A DNA stretch of 64,000 bases, from NCBI GenBank assembly GCA_021442155.1, contig CM038217.1, positions 149,179,834 to 149,243,833 of the forward strand. Direction: 5' to 3'. The stretch's first letter is position 1; each line of letters opens with the position of its first letter. Made by a program: the position numbers and the translations under genes. The notes below the pieces were generated by a model. That model was not told the DNA's origin. It made no database searches and saw nothing but the letters and a program-made list of their open reading frames with translations. Source of the stretch: Cymbidium sinense. Taxonomy: Eukaryota; Streptophyta; Magnoliopsida; Asparagales; Orchidaceae. Positions 60,401-64,000 of the stretch are shown here, one piece after another.

Positions 60401-62395
60401 CTCCGACCCGACCATCAATCTTGAACTTCAACATGGTAATTCCTCAAAATAAATTTTTGGTTGGAGCTTTTTGAAGGAAATTTGCATGTGAGTTGATCTT
60501 GAATGTTGGATGTGTGTGAATTCCTTCTTTGATGGTGTGGGTTGATTTTGAAGTTCATCGAGCTCGGGTGAGCTTGGATCAAATGATCCATGGCAAATGG
60601 ATCTCGTTGTTCATCGGAAGAAGGATCACGGGTCATCTATTCCACGTGATTGGAATGGACGGCTCTGATCAAATCATGCTAAATCTCCAATATTTTCTCC
60701 CTTTATGCCACAGGATTGATCTGCGTCGTCCGATCCGATCGGACGGTGGAGATCAATACTACGTCTGCCACCGGTGGACTCAGCGCGCAGATGTGACTAC
60801 TTAAATAGCCAATCCCGCGGCGTCACGTGAAAGCACGCCACGACAGCACACCATGTGGCGCCGATGATATTAAGGCTTAATTAGGTTATTTAATGTGTTT
60901 TAATGCTTAAACTTTAATAATTCATAACTAATTATAGAAAAATACAAAAAATATAAATAATGCTCATTTCAAAGATATTTCAAAGGGTAATCCATTAAAA
61001 CTATCCTTAATTAATTTTGGATAGTAATTTTAGCTAAATTATGATTTAATTAAAAATTTAATTAGCCTAATTACTCCCTAATTAATTAACCAATCAGTTT
61101 CAAACTTTTTGAGAATGTTTAGGGGGATGACCTTTGCCTCCCCTATTTTTCTTAGAATTTATTGGTTGATTAATTGTGGAAATTGATTGCTTAAGCCCTA
61201 ATTACCTTCCTAACTTAATTAAGTGGTAATTAACCATGTGAACAATAATTAATTAACAAATTGGACCCCTTGTTCACTGTTGAACAGTGCAAAAACTTAG
61301 GGAATTGGATTGGGGCCTCCCTCCTAATCTTTCCCCTAAGTTTCCTTCTCTTTTTCAACAAAAAAGCTAAGTAAAGATTAATTAACTAATTAATGACTTA
61401 ATTTAAATTGAAACCCAAATCATAGCAAATCATGTTTGATTAAGTAAGAGGCTTATGGAATTAAGTTGGGACCTCTTTCCCAACCTTTTCCCTTAAGCCC
61501 ATTTCATTTCAAAGGATAATCAATTAAATTTGGTAATTAAGTAAAGAGGTATGGATTAATGTATTCATGACTTGATTAACCTAATTAAAAGGGTAATTGC
61601 ATCTGATTTCTTTTAATTGATCCATGGGTAGAGCTTTAGGTGTTCAATAGCCTAAAGAGAGTTAATGAAATTATGGTTAGCTCACATGTGTGAGAAAATC
61701 ATAAAAGTAATTAAGTTAGCTCCTAAGCTTATTTAATTAGTGATTATGAGCTAATTGAATTAGGCCCCTTTCATATCATGATCATTGCTATTTATTTTTA
61801 ATTCATTTGCTTATTTCATTGGCTTATAATCATTTAATTAATTACCTTAAGGTAATATAGGTAAGAGTTTAATTAATTGATTTAATTCATACCTTAACCT
61901 AATTAATCCATAAAATCAATCTAATTCCTTCTCATTAAATAAAATTAATTCACACATAGGGAATGGGATTAGGATTAGCAAACCTACTCTCATATTTCTT
62001 AAATCAAATCAAACATTAAATTAAAAGTGTCATTAAGAAATTTTGGTTTATTTTAAATAAGCTTATTTGATATGATTGTCTTCAGGAATTAATTGGATTG
62101 AATGAAATTATGTGTTTATGTCTCTATATTTCTTTTCAATCATATTAAATGTTGTATGTCACTTGATTCATGCATTCATCTCTTGCAAAATTAATTAAAT
62201 GAAATGATTTCCTTTATGTCAGCTTCCATGTGTTGATTTAAATTAAAAGTATGTGTGGCTATTATCATTATTAAATCAAAAATTATTTTCAAATGTATAT
62301 AAATCAACTATAACATGTGGGGTAATGAAAATTATGAATATTCATAAGTTTGCATGTGCCTATAGGATAGAACATGTGATATGGAGTTCTCTTTT
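57479..62395 (+). mobile_element. 3' LTR of element 2, truncated
   Basis: Starts TGTTGACCTCAC and is collinear with copy c from 23393 to about 28395, including the ATAAATGAAAT repeats, TTGACC tract (58780-59580), GC-richer island (59800-60880) and TTAATTAA-rich stretch. It breaks at 'gatatggagttctcttttc' (about 62378-62398), which recurs at about 62480-62500 after an intervening ~100 bases. About 3.3 kb of LTR is missing at the 3' side. Closest relative in the window is copy c. Confidence 0.85.
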
Positions 62396-62500
62396 CCTAG
62401 GCATAAGGTAAAAAAGATGAGTGGACTTTGCCAAATCTCCATTTTGGAGTGAGCTTTTCAAGTTTTATTCCAATTTTGTGATATGGAGTTCTCTTTTCAA
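62396..62500. other. Short junction segment with a ~20-bp direct repeat
   Basis: Holds 'gtgatatggagttctctttt' a second time (about 62479-62498), which suggests a repair event or slipped end joining at the break of the 3' LTR. The remaining ~80 bases match nothing else I can find in the window. Confidence 0.45.
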
Positions 62501-64000
62501 GTTTTATTCTAATTTTGATACTTCATTTTGACAAAGGCCTTAGGATTTTTATGCCTATATGCATGATGAAATAAGGTTGTTGGCTAAATCAACGAAAAAA
62601 GGGTGGTTTTTACCACAAGGGATGCCCTCACAAGTCAAGAATTCCCATCGTGCAATGATGGAAATCCCCTATTTTTAAGAGTAAAATAATATGATATGCA
62701 TGTTATGAAACATTCAACCATTCAGCTAAGGTGTTGCTAAATCTTTTAATTATCTTATTTAATGTCTAGGCTTTATGATGAGGTTACAAATTATTTAAAA
62801 CTTTAGTCAAGAGTTGGTGAGGTTATAAATTATTTAAAACTTTAGTCAAGAGTTATAGTTGGGTATAAAATTTATTTTTATCCTAAGAGCCTAATCACAT
62901 CCAGGCCACACGTTAAAGCATCAGTCATAAGAAACTATGAAAAGCATGTTGTTTCTAATGCACAATTTAAACATAACATGAAACAATTTTATAGCTACCG
63001 TAAAAGAATAACAGGTCGGTGCAGTCGGGTACCACCGTACAACCCAAAAAAAAGTTGGGTAGCTGAGCTCTACCCTTATACCTGAAATTACAAAATAATA
63101 ATTACAATTTACAATGATGAATGCTATGGGGGGTGCGGGGTTGAGGGTCTTCATGTCTTCATCTTCATGTCTCCATTGGTTTGATTTACTCCACTTCAAA
63201 GACATCACATGGCCTCCCAAGACAAAACCTTCTAGCCAATGCTCATCTTTATTCCCCATAGCACTAATCCTAATTCCTAATGCAAAATTACATTGAAAAT
63301 AAAAAAAAAGTAAATCTAACTACACCTGTAAAATAAGTGTTAGCTAAACACACGTACAATCCCAAGCAGTTATGTATAATTTGGACTTAGCACCCTACAC
63401 ATGGGTGACCAAGCCTACCTGTCTTAACTTGGATTATGCTTAGGGGTTTAAGCAACCTGAAAAGAGAGCATTTACATTTATTTTTATGCATCCTCTTAAG
63501 CACAATCCCCAGCAAGAAACATGATTAGGCTAAGAATGGCCTAACATCCAGTCTACGGGGCATACACCCTAACATCCAGTCTACAACAATACATCATAAA
63601 ATAAAATATACATCATACCAAGCACCATCTTAACATAAAGCTAGAAGTGGTGACTTAATTCAAATGTGGGTGTTAAGGCTTGTGTGGTATGTCTCAACTA
63701 AGCATTAATGTTGTATTTTCTAAGTGTAGAAAGATTCAATTTAACACAAAAGGTTGGTTTTGCTTGAAGTTGTTTAATTAATTTGAAATTTTTGATTTAT
63801 TTTTCTTTTATTTTATTTGATTATACTTAACAACTAAGTGTTGTAAATAGAAGAAAGAGGATTGCCCTTTTTCATCCCTACCTTAAGTCACTTTCTCAAG
63901 CACATTAATTTGATTTAGTTCTATTTAGGGAATGACTTATTACACATTTTAAATTAATCTTAAGTTTAGATTCACTTTAAATAATTCTATCCAATGTGAA
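62501..64000 (-). mobile_element. LTR sequence in element 1's orientation (copy h), runs off the window
   Basis: Plus-strand text follows copy b from about 10545 to 11985: 'cattttgacaaaggcc', 'taagagcctaatcacatccaggccac', the TATA-like region near 63075, 'aagccttctagcca(c/a)tgctcat', and 'gctagaagtggtgacttaa'. Because copy e at 23179-23392 stops at the equivalent of about 10305, this stretch is a good candidate for the rest of element 1's 5' LTR, pushed away by element 2. The region between (equivalent to 10305-10545) would have been lost. Confidence 0.75.

Larger units (their letters stand above)
23393..62395 (+). mobile_element. Element 2: Tat/Ogre-type Ty3/gypsy retrotransposon with nested insertion
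   Basis: It has a 5' LTR (23393-31691), PBS (31700), leader, gag remnant, protease, RT, RNase H, second RNase H and integrase, then 3' untranslated region and a truncated 3' LTR (57479-62395). The two LTRs are the closest pair in the window: I count about 11 differences in the first ~290 aligned bases, while other LTR copies differ by more and by indels. Removing the 16.3-kb insertion at 37538-53814 leaves an internal region of about 9.5 kb. Most of gag's front half is deleted, so the element was probably non-autonomous even before point decay. The left junction lies inside LTR copy e; the right end is truncated and no target duplication can be checked. Confidence 0.82.

Noticed and set aside
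1..64000. tRNA, rRNA or small nuclear RNA genes
   Set aside because: I found no cloverleaf or rRNA-like segment; the only tRNA-related sequences are the PBSs, which pair with tRNA-Arg.

Overview
This window is retrotransposon DNA from a large plant genome. I see no host gene, RNA gene or prokaryotic feature. It is AT-rich, every protein similarity I can read is to gag or pol, and all coding frames carry stops or frameshifts. The primer-binding site matches the 3' end of plant tRNA-Arg. Gag-Pro-RT-RNaseH-second RNaseH-Integrase order, with the extra archaeal-type RNase H before integrase, places the family in the Tat/Ogre branch of Ty3/gypsy. I cannot name the species.

The window is nearly all one family, nested in itself. 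Its LTRs are about 8.1-8.3 kb, with termini TGTTGACC...ACACCACA. Element 1 is on the minus strand: a partial LTR copy at 1-1800, a 3' untranslated region, pol at 4983-9569, a solo LTR splitting gag from pol (9575-17668), a long gag at 17669-20760, a leader made of about 24 hairpin-forming tandem units (20864-22735), a damaged PBS, and the start of its 5' LTR (23179-23392). Element 2 is on the plus strand and appears to have jumped into that 5' LTR: 5' LTR 23393-31691, PBS 31700, a shortened leader and gag, pro, RT, RNases H, then integrase cut at 37537 and resuming at 53820. Its 3' region and a truncated 3' LTR run to about 62395. From about 62500 to the end, LTR sequence in element 1's orientation resumes.

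The cut in element 2's integrase is a further insertion (37538-53814, minus, flanked by a perfect 5-bp duplication CAAAG). It contains a plus-strand LTR-plus-PBS remnant (38695-47270), which in turn holds an unrelated 2.1-kb LTR-like insert (43190-45304).

The most unusual signals are not coding. They are the very long LTR; the leader array whose units keep their inverted-repeat arms although the arm sequence changes; a perfect 16-bp hairpin just before the 3' LTR that reuses the word found in the LTR's terminal hairpin; dense TTGACC/GGTCAA (W-box-like) tracts in the LTR; and a conserved GC-richer hairpin island. Boundaries without recognisable termini are approximate, usually within tens of bases.
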